From positions 62,001 through 126,000 of the forward strand of contig NZ_QOKW01000017.1 in assembly GCF_008365375.1 (NCBI RefSeq): DNA of 64,000 nt, given 5' to 3'. The notes beneath the pieces were generated by a model that was not told the origin of the DNA, made no database searches, and saw only the letters and a program-made list of their open reading frames with translations. The position numbers were made by a program, and so were the translations under genes. Below are positions 48,914 to 57,717 of the stretch, in pieces. Position 1 is the first letter of the stretch, and each line of letters begins with the position of its first letter. This stretch comes from Roseomonas genomospecies 6. Its GTDB lineage: Bacteria > Pseudomonadota > Alphaproteobacteria > Azospirillales > Azospirillaceae.

Positions 48914-50497
48914 ATGGCGCCGCCCATCAAAGGACCCGTACGCACCGTGCTCCGCAACATCCTGTCCGTCGGCGGGCTGACGCTGGTCAGCCGCGCCCTT
49001 GGCTTCCTGCGCGACGTGTTGACCGCCGCGCTGCTCGGCGCCGGGCCGGTGGCCGACGCCTTCTTCGTGGCGTTCCGGCTGCCCAACCATTTCCGCGCCC
49101 TGTTCGCGGAGGGGGCCTTCAACTCCGCCTTCGTGCCGTTGTTCTCCGCCAAGCTGGTGCAGGACGGGCAGGCCGCCGCCAAGCGCTTCGCCGAGGAGGT
49201 CATGAGCCTTCTTCTGGCGGTGCAGTTGCTGTTCCTGGCCGGCATCCTGGCGATCATGCCGCAATTCATGACGGTCTTCGCTCCGGGCTTCTCCGACGAT
49301 CCGGAGAAGTTCCGGCTGGCCGTTCTGTTCACCAGCATCACCTTCCCGTATCTGCTGTTCATCTCGCTGGAATCGCTGCTGGCGGGCGTGCTGAACAGCA
49401 TGGGCCGATTCGCGGCGGCGGCGGCGGCGCCGATCCTGCTGAATCTCTGCCTGATCGCCGCGATGGTCCTGGCCGCCCCGCTGATGCCCACGGTCGGTCA
49501 CGCCCTGTCGTGGGGCGTCTTCGTCGCGGGGCTGGCGCAGTTCGCCTATCTCTACTGGGAGGCCAACCGCGCCGGGATGGGGCTGCGCCTGCCCTGGCCG
49601 CGATTCACGCCGGACGTTAAGCGCTTCCTGACGGTGCTGGGGCCGGCGGCTTTGGGTTCGGGCCTGACTCAGATCAACCTGTTCGTCGACACGCTGATCG
49701 CCACGATGCTGCCGACCGGGGCGGTGTCCTACCTCTACTACGCGGACCGGCTGAACCAGTTGCCGCTGGGCGTTATCGGGATCGCCGTGGGAACCGTTCT
49801 GCTTCCGGAAATGTCCAGGCGCATCAAGGGCGGGGACGAGCCCGGTGCGGTGGAGAGCCAGAACCGGGCGGTGGAACTGTCGCTGGTGCTGACCCTGCCA
49901 GCCGCCGCCGCCTTCCTGGTCGCCGGCCTGCCCATCGTGTCGGTTCTGTTCCAGCACGGCGCCTTCGGCCCGACCGACGCCGCGCAATCCGCCGCGACCC
50001 TTCAGGCCTACGCGCTGGGCCTGCCGGCCTTCGTGGTGATCCGCAGCCTCGTGAACGGCTTCTACGCCCGGCACGACACGGCGACTCCGGTGCGGGTGGC
50101 GCTGGCCGCGACGGCGGTCAACGTGGCGCTGAAACTGGCGCTGATGGGGCCGCTGGCGCAGGTCGGGCTGGCGGTGGCGACCTCCGTCGCCGCCTGGGTC
50201 AATGCCGGTCTGCTGGCGTGGCTGCTGACCCGGCGGGGCCTGTTCCGCGCCGACGCCCGGTTGATCCGCAACCTTCCGCGCATGGCCGTCGCGGCGCTCG
50301 CCATGGGCGGCACGCTGTGGCTGGTGCAGAACCAGCTTTCCTCCTGGCTCACCGCCCATGCCCTGTTCGAGCGGCTGGGCGGGCTGGTGCTTCTCGGCCT
50401 CGCCGGGCTGCTGGTCTATGCGGTGCTGGCTTTCGCGCTGGGCCTGCTGCGCCGGTCGGACCTCGGGCGGTTCCGCCGGCGCCGCAAGGGGGCGTGA
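48914..50497 (+). CDS. murJ: MurJ (MviN), lipid II flippase
   Basis: A 527-residue integral membrane protein of the MOP superfamily, with about 14 spans. It starts with LRNILSVGGLTLVSRALGFLRDVL and contains ADAFFVAFRLPNHFRALFAEGAFNSAFVPLF, both standard for MurJ. It moves lipid II across the inner membrane for peptidoglycan synthesis. I used the ATG at 48914; a later GTG near VRTVLRNIL is nearer the N-terminus of some homologues. Confidence 0.95.
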   Translation: MAPPIKGPVRTVLRNILSVGGLTLVSRALGFLRDVLTAALLGAGPVADAFFVAFRLPNHFRALFAEGAFNSAFVPLFSAKLVQDGQAAAKRFAEEVMSLLLAVQLLFLAGILAIMPQFMTVFAPGFSDDPEKFRLAVLFTSITFPYLLFISLESLLAGVLNSMGRFAAAAAAPILLNLCLIAAMVLAAPLMPTVGHALSWGVFVAGLAQFAYLYWEANRAGMGLRLPWPRFTPDVKRFLTVLGPAALGSGLTQINLFVDTLIATMLPTGAVSYLYYADRLNQLPLGVIGIAVGTVLLPEMSRRIKGGDEPGAVESQNRAVELSLVLTLPAAAAFLVAGLPIVSVLFQHGAFGPTDAAQSAATLQAYALGLPAFVVIRSLVNGFYARHDTATPVRVALAATAVNVALKLALMGPLAQVGLAVATSVAAWVNAGLLAWLLTRRGLFRADARLIRNLPRMAVAALAMGGTLWLVQNQLSSWLTAHALFERLGGLVLLGLAGLLVYAVLAFALGLLRRSDLGRFRRRRKGA

Positions 50498-50518
50498 GCC
50501 TTACGCCTCCGGTCCGTT

Positions 50519-51361
50519 CTATGCCGGCCCGTTCTTGAGGGGGCGGGCCGGATCGGCGGTCCATTCCGACATCGACCCGTCATAGAGCTTCACCCCGTCG
50601 ATCCCCGCCAGTTCGCTGAGCGCGAACCAGGACACCGAGGCGAGGTGGCCGGTGTTGCAGAAGGTGGTCGGCGCGTTGCCCGCCCCGGCCCGGTCCGCCA
50701 GCGCCTTCACCGCCTCCCCGTCGAGGAAGCGCTTGTCGGCAGCGGAGTAGATGGTGCTGCTGTCGAACAGCGCCGCCCCCGGCAACGTGCCCGCGGCGCG
50801 CGCCTGCGGGCTCTTGGCCTTGCCCTCGAACTGCTCGGCGGAGCGGGCATCCAGCAGCGGCGCGGCGCCGTCCGCCACCGCCGCCTCCACGTCCGGCAGG
50901 GTGGCGCGCAGTCCGTCGCGGGGGGCCGCGGTGAAGGACGTTGCTGGACGGCTGGCGGCGGTCTGGACGACGGCGTTGGCAGGATCGGCGCTCCAGGCCG
51001 CGAACCCGCCGTCCAGAACCGATACGCGGTCGTGCCCCAGCGTCTTGAACGTCCAATAGACGCGGGTCGCGTTCCCCATGTCGGACGCGCTATGGCCGCT
51101 GGCGACCAGAACGACGTGATCCGCGTTGCCGATTCCCAGCCCGCCGATCAGCGCTTCCAGAAAGGCGGTGTCAGGCAGCAGGCCGGGAACGCCGTCCACC
51201 GTCGCGCGCCAGCCGGCCTTCGCATAGTCGGAATGGATCGAACCGGGGATGAAGCCGCCCGACGGCGGCGTCCGCACGTCGAGGATCACGAGGTTCGGGC
51301 GGCTGAGAGCGCCGTTCAGCCATGCGCTGTCCACCAGCGGGCGCGGGAAATCGGATGTCAT
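50519..51361 (-). CDS. sseA: Thiosulfate/3-mercaptopyruvate sulfurtransferase (two-domain rhodanese)
   Basis: A 280-residue protein with two rhodanese domains. The inactive N-terminal domain has LVILDVRTPPSGGFIPGSIHSDY. The active C-terminal domain has LLDARSAEQFEGK and the catalytic Cys loop FCNTGHLASVSWFAL. CNTGH rather than CGSGVT means the sulfur donor is uncertain. Start at ATG 51359-51361. Confidence 0.88.
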   Translation of the reverse strand: MTSDFPRPLVDSAWLNGALSRPNLVILDVRTPPSGGFIPGSIHSDYAKAGWRATVDGVPGLLPDTAFLEALIGGLGIGNADHVVLVASGHSASDMGNATRVYWTFKTLGHDRVSVLDGGFAAWSADPANAVVQTAASRPATSFTAAPRDGLRATLPDVEAAVADGAAPLLDARSAEQFEGKAKSPQARAAGTLPGAALFDSSTIYSAADKRFLDGEAVKALADRAGAGNAPTTFCNTGHLASVSWFALSELAGIDGVKLYDGSMSEWTADPARPLKNGPA

Positions 51362-51556
51362 GGGGCTGCCTTCGCTACCGGTTTCACGTCGGTCCGGCAG
51401 GGTATCAACACAAGTCCATACAGGAAAACCAAATCTGCACTGTTGTTTCCCATCCTTGTCGCAGGCGGCATCCACGCTCGGCGTTGCCCCGGCGCGCCTG
51501 GTGGAGTAACTCTTGTTGGTTGGAAGGGCCGTTGGCCCAGGGTGAAGGAGTGCGGC

Positions 51557-51859
51557 ATGGCCAACATCGACGATCTGCTGGGCGCCAGCTCGTCCGACGA
51601 CATGAGCAGCGACGCCTTCGCCATCGGTGACGCTCCGGTCGAGATCAAGGTGGTCATCGGCACCGCGATGCTGCGCGTCCGCGATCTGTTGAAGCTGGGC
51701 CGCGGCGCCGTCGTGGAGTTGGACCGGCACCTGAAGGACCCGACCGACGTCTATGTGGAAGGCGTCCTCGTCGCCCGCGGCGAGGTGGTGATCGTGGATG
51801 ACAAGATCGGCGTCACCCTGACCGACTTCGTGAAATCCAGCCGCGAGTGGAAGCGCTGA
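51557..51859 (+). CDS. fliN: FliN-family flagellar motor switch protein
   Basis: A 100-residue protein with the SpoA/FliN C-terminal domain: PVEIKVVIGTAMLRVRDLLKLGRGAVVELDRHLKDPTDVYVEGVLVARGEVVIVDDKIGV. FliN forms the outer ring of the flagellar C-ring with FliM and FliG. The gene stands alone here between a sulfurtransferase and dpaL. The start follows GAAGGAG. A long upstream frame is a shadow of sseA. Confidence 0.93.
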   Translation: MANIDDLLGASSSDDMSSDAFAIGDAPVEIKVVIGTAMLRVRDLLKLGRGAVVELDRHLKDPTDVYVEGVLVARGEVVIVDDKIGVTLTDFVKSSREWKR

Positions 51860-51875
51860 GATTTTCCAGTCATTG

Positions 51876-51975
51876 TTGCGCAACCGGAATCCAAATGTTT
51901 TGAAAGCGGAACGGCATATTCCGGTAGCGAAATGACACATTGCGCATCCGGAACGTCTTGATCCGGTCGCGAAAC
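51876..51975. repeat. Array of five 15-bp dyad elements with 21-22 bp spacing
   Basis: Copies start at 51876, 51898, 51919, 51940 and 51961. They read TTGCGCAACCGGAAT, TTTTGAAAGCGGAAC, TTCCGGTAGCGAAAT, TTGCGCATCCGGAAC and ATCCGGTCGCGAAAC. The consensus TTNCG-N4-CGRAA is an inverted repeat, and the T, G, CG and AA positions are invariant. Spacing of 22, 21, 21 and 21 bases puts all copies on one face of the DNA. The array begins 17 bases after fliN and ends 160 bases before dpaL. It is probably an operator array for an unknown regulator, or a dispersed repeat. Confidence 0.7.
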
Positions 51976-52135
51976 GACCGCTGCGAAGTCTAAGCCTCCT
52001 CGCCGATCTGCTGGGAAGCTGACGCCAACGCGCCTTGTGACGCTTTGTCCGGGGACGACGCGCGCGGCTTGACGCGGCGTGGCCGGCAGTGCTTTCGTGA
52101 TCGTGGCCGTCCTTGCGGCATGGAGAGCGAACACG

Positions 52136-53368
52136 ATGCCCGACCTGCCGCCGCTTGGCACCCCGCGTCTCTTTTCGAACCCACGCGCCGACACGGACCT
52201 TGCCTACGGGTCCTCGGAACGGGCGATCCTGAGCCGCTCCGCCTTCCAGGACGCGATGGCGGAGATCGGCGCATGGCCGGGCTACGCTCCGACCCCATTG
52301 CGCTCCCTGACCGGACTGGCCCGCGCCGCCGGCATCGACCGGATCTGGTACAAGGACGAGAGCAGCCGCTTCAACCTGCACAGCTTCAAGGCGCTTGGCG
52401 GTGCCTACGCCGTGTTGCGCCTTCTGGTGCGCGAGGTGCAGGCCCGCGTTCCCGGCGTGCCGATGACCGCGTTGGATCTGGTGGTCGGGCGCTACGCCAA
52501 GGTGACCCGCGGCATCACCGTGACCACGGCGACCGACGGCAACCATGGCCGGTCCGTTGCCTGGGGTGCGCAGGTGTTCGGCTGCGGCTGCGTCATCTAC
52601 ATTCCCGGCAACTGCTCGCAAGGGCGGCAGCGGGCGATCGAGTCCTTCGACGCGCGGGTGGTCCGTGTGGCGGGCAACTACGACGACGCGGTCCGGCAGG
52701 CCGCGGCGGACGCGCGCGACCATGGCTGGCACGTCGTCTCCGACACCTCCTACACCGGCTACATGGACATCCCCCGCGACGTGATGCAGGGCTACACGGT
52801 GATGGTGGAGGAGGCGATCGGCCAACTCCCCGCCAGCGAGCGCCCGACCCACGTCTTCGTGCAGGGCGGGGTAGGGGCCTTGCCCGCCGCCGTCTGCGGT
52901 CATCTGTGGGAAAGCTGGGGCCGCCAGCGCCCGCGCTTCGTGGTGGTGGAACCGCAAGCCGCCGATTGCCTGTACCAGAGCGCCGTCGCGGGCCGTCCGG
53001 CGCCGTCCGAAGGCGATCTGGAGACGGTCATGGCGGGGCTCGCCTGCGGGGAGGTCTCGCTTCTGGCCTGGGCGATCCTGGAACGCGGGGCCGATGACTT
53101 CCTGACCATCCCCGACGACGCGGCGGTGGCGACGATGCGCCTTCTGGCCGAGGGGCGGCATGGCGGGCGGCCCATCGTGGGCGGGGAATCCGGCGTCGCC
53201 GGTTTGGCCGGCCTGCTCTGCGCCGCGGCGGACCCGGCCACGCGCGCCAGCCTGGGGCTCGCGCCGGACGCCCGCGTTCTGGTCTTCGGATCGGAAGGGG
53301 CGACCGACCCCGAGGTCTACGAATCCCTGGTGGGCCGCAAGCCCGACGAGGTGCTGGGCGGCGCCTGA
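52136..53368 (+). CDS. dpaL: Diaminopropionate ammonia-lyase
   Basis: A 410-residue fold-type II PLP enzyme that cleaves 2,3-diaminopropionate to pyruvate and ammonia. The PLP lysine is Lys85 in SRFNLHSFKALGGAYAV. Other landmarks are GITVTTATDGNHGRSVAWGAQ and FVQGGVGALPAAV, and GGESGVAGLAGL near the phosphate site. Length and motifs fit the enterobacterial YgeX/DpaL enzymes. The ATG at 52136 follows GGAGAG. The five-copy array lies upstream and could control it. Confidence 0.92.
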   Translation: MPDLPPLGTPRLFSNPRADTDLAYGSSERAILSRSAFQDAMAEIGAWPGYAPTPLRSLTGLARAAGIDRIWYKDESSRFNLHSFKALGGAYAVLRLLVREVQARVPGVPMTALDLVVGRYAKVTRGITVTTATDGNHGRSVAWGAQVFGCGCVIYIPGNCSQGRQRAIESFDARVVRVAGNYDDAVRQAAADARDHGWHVVSDTSYTGYMDIPRDVMQGYTVMVEEAIGQLPASERPTHVFVQGGVGALPAAVCGHLWESWGRQRPRFVVVEPQAADCLYQSAVAGRPAPSEGDLETVMAGLACGEVSLLAWAILERGADDFLTIPDDAAVATMRLLAEGRHGGRPIVGGESGVAGLAGLLCAAADPATRASLGLAPDARVLVFGSEGATDPEVYESLVGRKPDEVLGGA

Positions 53369-53398
53369 CCGCCCGGCGGGGAAAGGGGAACTGCCGCC

Positions 53399-53671
53399 TT
53401 ACTCCGCGGCGGGCGGAACGGCGGCGATGCGCGTCGGCACGAGGGCGGCCAGGATGCGCCCCTGGTCGTCCAGCCGCTTCTCGAAGCCGTCGAGGCGGGT
53501 GTTCATCACCTTCAGCTCCGACTTGACCATCATCATGTCGAACTTGAGGGCTTCCACATCGGCCTTCAGCCCGTTCATGTCGGCCTTCAGACCGCTGACG
53601 TCGTGGGCGGTGCCTTCGACGATGCCGATCAGTTTGTGAAGCAGCGGCTTCAGGTCGTCGTTGTCGGCCAT
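53399..53671 (-). CDS. Small coiled-coil protein, unknown
   Basis: A 90-residue acidic protein. Residues about 20-70 are a continuous coiled coil with seven-residue repeats (SGLKADMNGLKADVEALKFDM ... KVMNTRLDGFEKRLDDQ), resembling bacterial proteins with repeated LK-D heptads. There is no signal peptide or membrane helix. Role unknown. I used the ATG at 53669-53671; the frame is open further upstream. Confidence 0.65.
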   Translation of the reverse strand: MADNDDLKPLLHKLIGIVEGTAHDVSGLKADMNGLKADVEALKFDMMMVKSELKVMNTRLDGFEKRLDDQGRILAALVPTRIAAVPPAAE

Positions 53672-53855
53672 GGGGTCCTGCCTTCGTCGCGCCGCGGTGG
53701 CGGTGTGGGTTGAGTTTACCAGAGGCGATGCACGCCGTGAAGCGGCCTTCCCATTCATGCGTCTTCGGGCCGCTCTGATCCCTTGCGCGAGCCCGGCGGG
53801 GCGGTCCACCATGGCACCCCATGAAAATCGGACCTCGCAGACTGGACATCAGGGA

Positions 53856-55067
53856 ATGGACCGCAGAGACGTCAACCCGCTCGTCGCCGCCACGGAGGCC
53901 CCGCCCATCGCCGAGGCATGGCGCTGGGTGGAGGGCCGCAGCTTTCCGGCGGACAAGCCGCTGATCGACCTCTGTCAGGCGGTGCCCGGCTATCCGCCCG
54001 CCGACGCGCTGACCGCCCATCTGGCCGAGCAGGTGCGGGCGCCGGACACGGCGCGCTACACCGCCATCGACGGCATCCCGCCGCTGACCGCCGCGCTGGC
54101 CCGGCGCACCGGCTCGCTTTACGGCGCGGACGTCGCGGCAAACGAGGTGCTGATCACCGCCGGCTGCAACCAGGCCTTCGCCGTCGCGGTCATGGCGCTG
54201 GCGCGGGCCGGGGACAACGTGATCCTGCCGGCGCCCTGGTACTTCAATCACAAGATGACCCTGGACATGCTGGGCATTGAGGCCCGGCCCCTGCCGCTGC
54301 GGGAGGAGAACGGCCTGATCCCCGACCCGGCGGAGGCCGAAGCGCTGATCGACGCCGGCACCCGCGCGCTGGTTCTGATCTCCCCGAACAACCCGACCGG
54401 GGGCATCGCGTCGCCCGACGCCATCGCGGCGCTGAACGAACTGTGCGAGCGGCGCGGCGTGAAGCTGCTGCTCGACGAGACCTACCGCGACTTCCCGGAG
54501 TGGGAGGGGCGGGCGCCGCACGGGCTGTTCCAGAGGCCGGGCTGGCAGCGGACTTTGGTCCAACTCTACAGCTTTTCCAAGGTCTACAGCCTCGCCGGAT
54601 ACCGGGTGGGCGCGGTGATCGCCGACGCGGGGCTGCTGACCCACGCGCGCAAGGTGATGGATTGTCTGGCCATCTGCGCCCCGCATATCGGGCAGAAGGC
54701 GGCGCTGTTCGGGCTGGAGAATTTGGACGGCTGGGTGGCGGAGAAGCGCGCCGACATCCTGGCCCGTGTCCATGCCTTCCAATCGGCGATGGAGGCCAGC
54801 GGCACCCGCTACCGCATCGCCAGCATCGGGGCCTATTTCGCCTATGTCCGGCATCCCTTCGCCGGAAAGCGCGCCCACGCGGTGGCTGAAGGGCTGGCGC
54901 GCGATCACAACATCCTCTGCCTGCCCGGTTCCATGTTCGGTCCCGGCCAGGACGATTACCTGCGCTTCGCCTTCGCCAACGTGGACGCGGCGGTCATGCC
55001 GGAGATCGCGCGGCGCCTGGTCGAAAGCGAAAGTGTCGAAAGCGAACGTGTGGAAAGCAAAGCCTAA
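53856..55067 (+). CDS. Class I/II PLP-dependent aminotransferase
   Basis: A 403-residue fold-type I aminotransferase. The PLP lysine lies in YSFSKVYSLAGYRVG, with ISPNNPTGGIASP, LLLDETYRDFP and GYPPAD...YTAIDGIPPLTAAL also present. The substrate is not clear from sequence. The start is uncertain: ATG 53856 has AGGGA too close, and an in-frame ATG at 53811 is possible. The last 15 residues are a threefold five-residue repeat (VESES, VESER, VESKA) encoded by a 15-base tandem repeat at 55020-55064. Confidence 0.87.
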   Translation: MDRRDVNPLVAATEAPPIAEAWRWVEGRSFPADKPLIDLCQAVPGYPPADALTAHLAEQVRAPDTARYTAIDGIPPLTAALARRTGSLYGADVAANEVLITAGCNQAFAVAVMALARAGDNVILPAPWYFNHKMTLDMLGIEARPLPLREENGLIPDPAEAEALIDAGTRALVLISPNNPTGGIASPDAIAALNELCERRGVKLLLDETYRDFPEWEGRAPHGLFQRPGWQRTLVQLYSFSKVYSLAGYRVGAVIADAGLLTHARKVMDCLAICAPHIGQKAALFGLENLDGWVAEKRADILARVHAFQSAMEASGTRYRIASIGAYFAYVRHPFAGKRAHAVAEGLARDHNILCLPGSMFGPGQDDYLRFAFANVDAAVMPEIARRLVESESVESERVESKA

Positions 55068-55073
55068 GGACGG

Positions 55074-55739
55074 TCAGCGGATCAGGTGGGTGACGATGTT
55101 CGCGCCCACCGCCGTCAGATGGTCGGCGCGGTCGCGGTAGTCGAGGCTGCCGGAGAAGCCACCGGCGGCCCGCACCCGCTCGATCCAGGCGGGGGCCGCG
55201 CCCAGCGCGACCAGGCGCTTCACCATCTGGTCGGTGGAGCGCAGCGTCATGCGGCCGTTCTCGGCCAGACGCGGGGCATGGACCATGAATTCGGCGGTCG
55301 GTGCGGCATAGCGCGGGTAGCCGGCCAGATAGAGGCCGACGCACATGCTCTCGCAGGACTGGCCACCGACCACGCGGGTGGCGACCGGACGGCCCGCACG
55401 CCGCTCCGCCAGCACCAGATCGATCATGCGGTAGCCGGCGGTCGTGAAGCCGCCGGGGCTGGACAGTTCGACCACCACCGGCTGGCCCGTCGGCACGCTG
55501 CGCAGCGCGTCGGTGAAGCGCTGCTCCACGCCCGGCGTGATGATCCCGTCCAGACGCAGCGTGGTGGAGTTCACCTGATCGACCCGGACCAGGGTGGCGT
55601 CGGGAAACTCCGCCGAGACAGGCGGGGGCGCCGGGTTCGGACGGTTCACGGACAGGCTGTCGGCGGTCGCGGCCCCCGAAGAGCCGATGGCCAGCAGCAT
55701 TCCCAGAACCACCATGCGTGCAGTCGCGCGAACCGGCAT
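55074..55739 (-). CDS. ClpP/crotonase-fold exported protein (COG3904-like)
   Basis: A 221-residue protein with a signal peptide (residues 1-26, ending AATA). The mature part has a ClpP-like core: LRLDGIITPGVEQRFTDAL, VVVELSSPGGFTTAGYRMIDLVL, then the likely Ser nucleophile in CESMCVGLYLAG and His in AEFMVHAP. This order fits the COG3904 group of predicted periplasmic ClpP-fold proteins, whose activity is unproven. I chose the ATG at 55737-55739 because it starts the signal peptide; a longer frame to 55892 has no such feature. Confidence 0.75.
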   Translation of the reverse strand: MPVRATARMVVLGMLLAIGSSGAATADSLSVNRPNPAPPPVSAEFPDATLVRVDQVNSTTLRLDGIITPGVEQRFTDALRSVPTGQPVVVELSSPGGFTTAGYRMIDLVLAERRAGRPVATRVVGGQSCESMCVGLYLAGYPRYAAPTAEFMVHAPRLAENGRMTLRSTDQMVKRLVALGAAPAWIERVRAAGGFSGSLDYRDRADHLTAVGANIVTHLIR

Positions 55740-55870
55740 AGAAACCTCCTTGATCTGTGAAGGAGGGTGCCGGGAAATGCTTGCGTGATGGTTAACGCCA
55801 AGCCTGTCCGAAAGTGCAACGTCCTCCGCCACAGGCTGTTCTTGGAGGAACTCGGTCGTTCGGGCTGTGA

Positions 55871-56746
55871 ATGGTGAAACAATTTTGCGCATTTTGCGCC
55901 GTGGCCGCGCTGGTTCTGTGGGTGCCTCCGGGCTTATCGGCAGAATTGGTTAATAATGTGGCGGCGCAGCAAACATCTCGCGGCTGCGGTGCGACACCCG
56001 CGGCGGGGCCGCCGGACCATGTGACCCTGGACGGGACGGCGCGCGGTCTGATCGTGGCCGTGCCGGCGGACTACCGCCCCGACCGCCCGCACAGCCTCGT
56101 CGTCGCCTTCCACGGGCGAACCAACAGCAACGCGGAGGTGCGGCGCTACTTCGATCTGGAGCGGCACGCGGAGGAACCGGCGATCGTCGTCTATCCCGCC
56201 AGCCTGAAGGACGCGCGCGGGCTGAACGTCTGGGCCGATCCCGGCGATCCGCCGGACCGGCTGCGGGATTTCCGCCTGTTCGACGCCGTCCTGGAGACTA
56301 TGGCGGCGACCTATTGTCTGGACATGGGCCGGGTGTTCGTGGTCGGACACTCTCTGGGCGGGTCCTTCGCCAACAGCCTCGCCTGCGCGCGGGGCGGCGT
56401 GATCCGCGGGCTGGCCAGCGTCGGGGGAGGCTCGGCGCGCGCCGGGGAGTGCGGCGGGCCGGTGGCCGCCATGGTCCTGCACAACCCGCGCGACGAACAG
56501 GTGCCGGTGTCCGAAGGCTTGCGCCTGCGCCGCGCGCTGCTGGCCCAGGACGGGCTGCCCACGGGAAGCGAGCCGGACGAGCCGCACCGCTTCAACTGCC
56601 GCCGCTATGGCACGGAGGCGGAAGCCAGCCCGGTGCTGTGGTGCCCGCTGGCCGACGACCGGACGCGCAGCGGACGCTTCTATCCCCATCAATGGCCGCA
56701 GGGCGTGGGCAAGGCGATCATGGAGTTCTTCGCTCGGCTCGGGTAA
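55871..56746 (+). CDS. Exported esterase (PHB depolymerase/LpqC-like)
   Basis: A 291-residue secreted hydrolase. The signal peptide is residues 1-24. The fold shows LVVAFHGRTNSN (oxyanion), VFVVGHSLGGSFANSLA (nucleophile Ser), the Asp in HNPRDEQVPVSEG and paired cysteines (SRGCG, TYCLDM, RFNCRR, LWCPL). It resembles the LpqC/feruloyl-esterase/PHB-depolymerase group. The substrate is unknown. The start at 55871 overlaps nothing and is divergent from the ClpP-fold gene. Confidence 0.85.
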   Translation: MVKQFCAFCAVAALVLWVPPGLSAELVNNVAAQQTSRGCGATPAAGPPDHVTLDGTARGLIVAVPADYRPDRPHSLVVAFHGRTNSNAEVRRYFDLERHAEEPAIVVYPASLKDARGLNVWADPGDPPDRLRDFRLFDAVLETMAATYCLDMGRVFVVGHSLGGSFANSLACARGGVIRGLASVGGGSARAGECGGPVAAMVLHNPRDEQVPVSEGLRLRRALLAQDGLPTGSEPDEPHRFNCRRYGTEAEASPVLWCPLADDRTRSGRFYPHQWPQGVGKAIMEFFARLG

Positions 56747-56849
56747 GTTTTCATGGTTGGTGCGGGCAATTGTTCGTTGCGCCCATTGCCGCCGCCGCTC
56801 CATTCCGCCAAGATGCTTTCAAAACGAACTTCAGGGATGGAACGCATCG

Positions 56850-57704
56850 ATGTCGGAAAGCGCCGCCGTGGCGGTCGCCCTGCGGACGGAGGGGGCGGAC
56901 AAGGCCGCGCTCCGCCTGGAGGGCGTGACCTGCACATTTCCATCGCCCGACGGGCGCGGACGCAGCTACACGGCGGTGCAGGGCGTGACCCTGTCGGTCG
57001 CCGCGGGGGAGTTCGTGTCCATCGTCGGGCCGACCGGCAGCGGCAAATCCACGATCCTGAACGTGGCGGCGGGTCTGCTCGCCCCCAGCGCCGGGCGCGC
57101 CTTGGCCTTCGGGGAGCCGGTCGACGGCATCAATCCGCACGCTGGCTATATGTTCCAGGCCGACGCGCTGATGCCCTGGAAATCGGCGCTCGAGAATGTG
57201 GCGGCCGGGCTGGAGTTCCGCGGGGTGCCGCGGCGCGAGGCGGAGGAGCGGGCACGCCCCTGGCTGACCCGCGTCGGCCTGGACCGCTTCGGCGACCGCT
57301 ACCCCCACCAGCTTTCGGGCGGCATGCGCAAGCGCGTGGCGCTGGCCCAGACGCTGATCGTCGATCCGAAGATCGTTCTGATGGACGAGCCCTTCTCGGC
57401 GCTCGACATCCAGACGCGGCAGTTGATGGAGAACGAGTTACTGGACCTCTGGTCGGCGGACCGCAAATCGGTGGTCTTCATCACCCACGACCTGGAGGAG
57501 GCCATCTCCATGTCCGACCGGGTGCTGGTGCTGTCCGCCGGCCCCGGCGCCCGACTGATCGGCGAGTACCGGGTGGATCTGGAGCGCCCGCGCGACGTGG
57601 CGGAGATCCGCATGACGCCGCGCTTCCTCGACCTGCACCGGGAGATCTGGGGGCAGCTTCGCGAGGAAGTGCTGAAGGGCTACGCCCAGACAAAGCTGAC
57701 GTGA
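56850..57704 (+). CDS. ABC importer ATP-binding protein (SsuB/TauB type)
   Basis: A 284-residue ATPase. Walker A is GPTGSGKST, the signature is LSGGMRKRVALAQTL, Walker B is IVLMDEPFSALD, and the H-loop is FITHDLEEAI. The Q-loop MFQADALMPWKSALENV is typical of the nitrate/sulfonate/taurine family. The ATG at 56850 lies 20 bases after CAGGGATGG; the frame is open upstream. It is the first gene of a three-gene importer. Confidence 0.93.
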   Translation: MSESAAVAVALRTEGADKAALRLEGVTCTFPSPDGRGRSYTAVQGVTLSVAAGEFVSIVGPTGSGKSTILNVAAGLLAPSAGRALAFGEPVDGINPHAGYMFQADALMPWKSALENVAAGLEFRGVPRREAEERARPWLTRVGLDRFGDRYPHQLSGGMRKRVALAQTLIVDPKIVLMDEPFSALDIQTRQLMENELLDLWSADRKSVVFITHDLEEAISMSDRVLVLSAGPGARLIGEYRVDLERPRDVAEIRMTPRFLDLHREIWGQLREEVLKGYAQTKLT

Positions 57705-57717
57705 GCGAGGACCTCAT

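Noticed and set aside
51876-51975. CRISPR array
   Set aside because: The repeats are 15 bp, degenerate and only 6-7 bp apart, with no cas gene nearby; a dyad-site array fits better.
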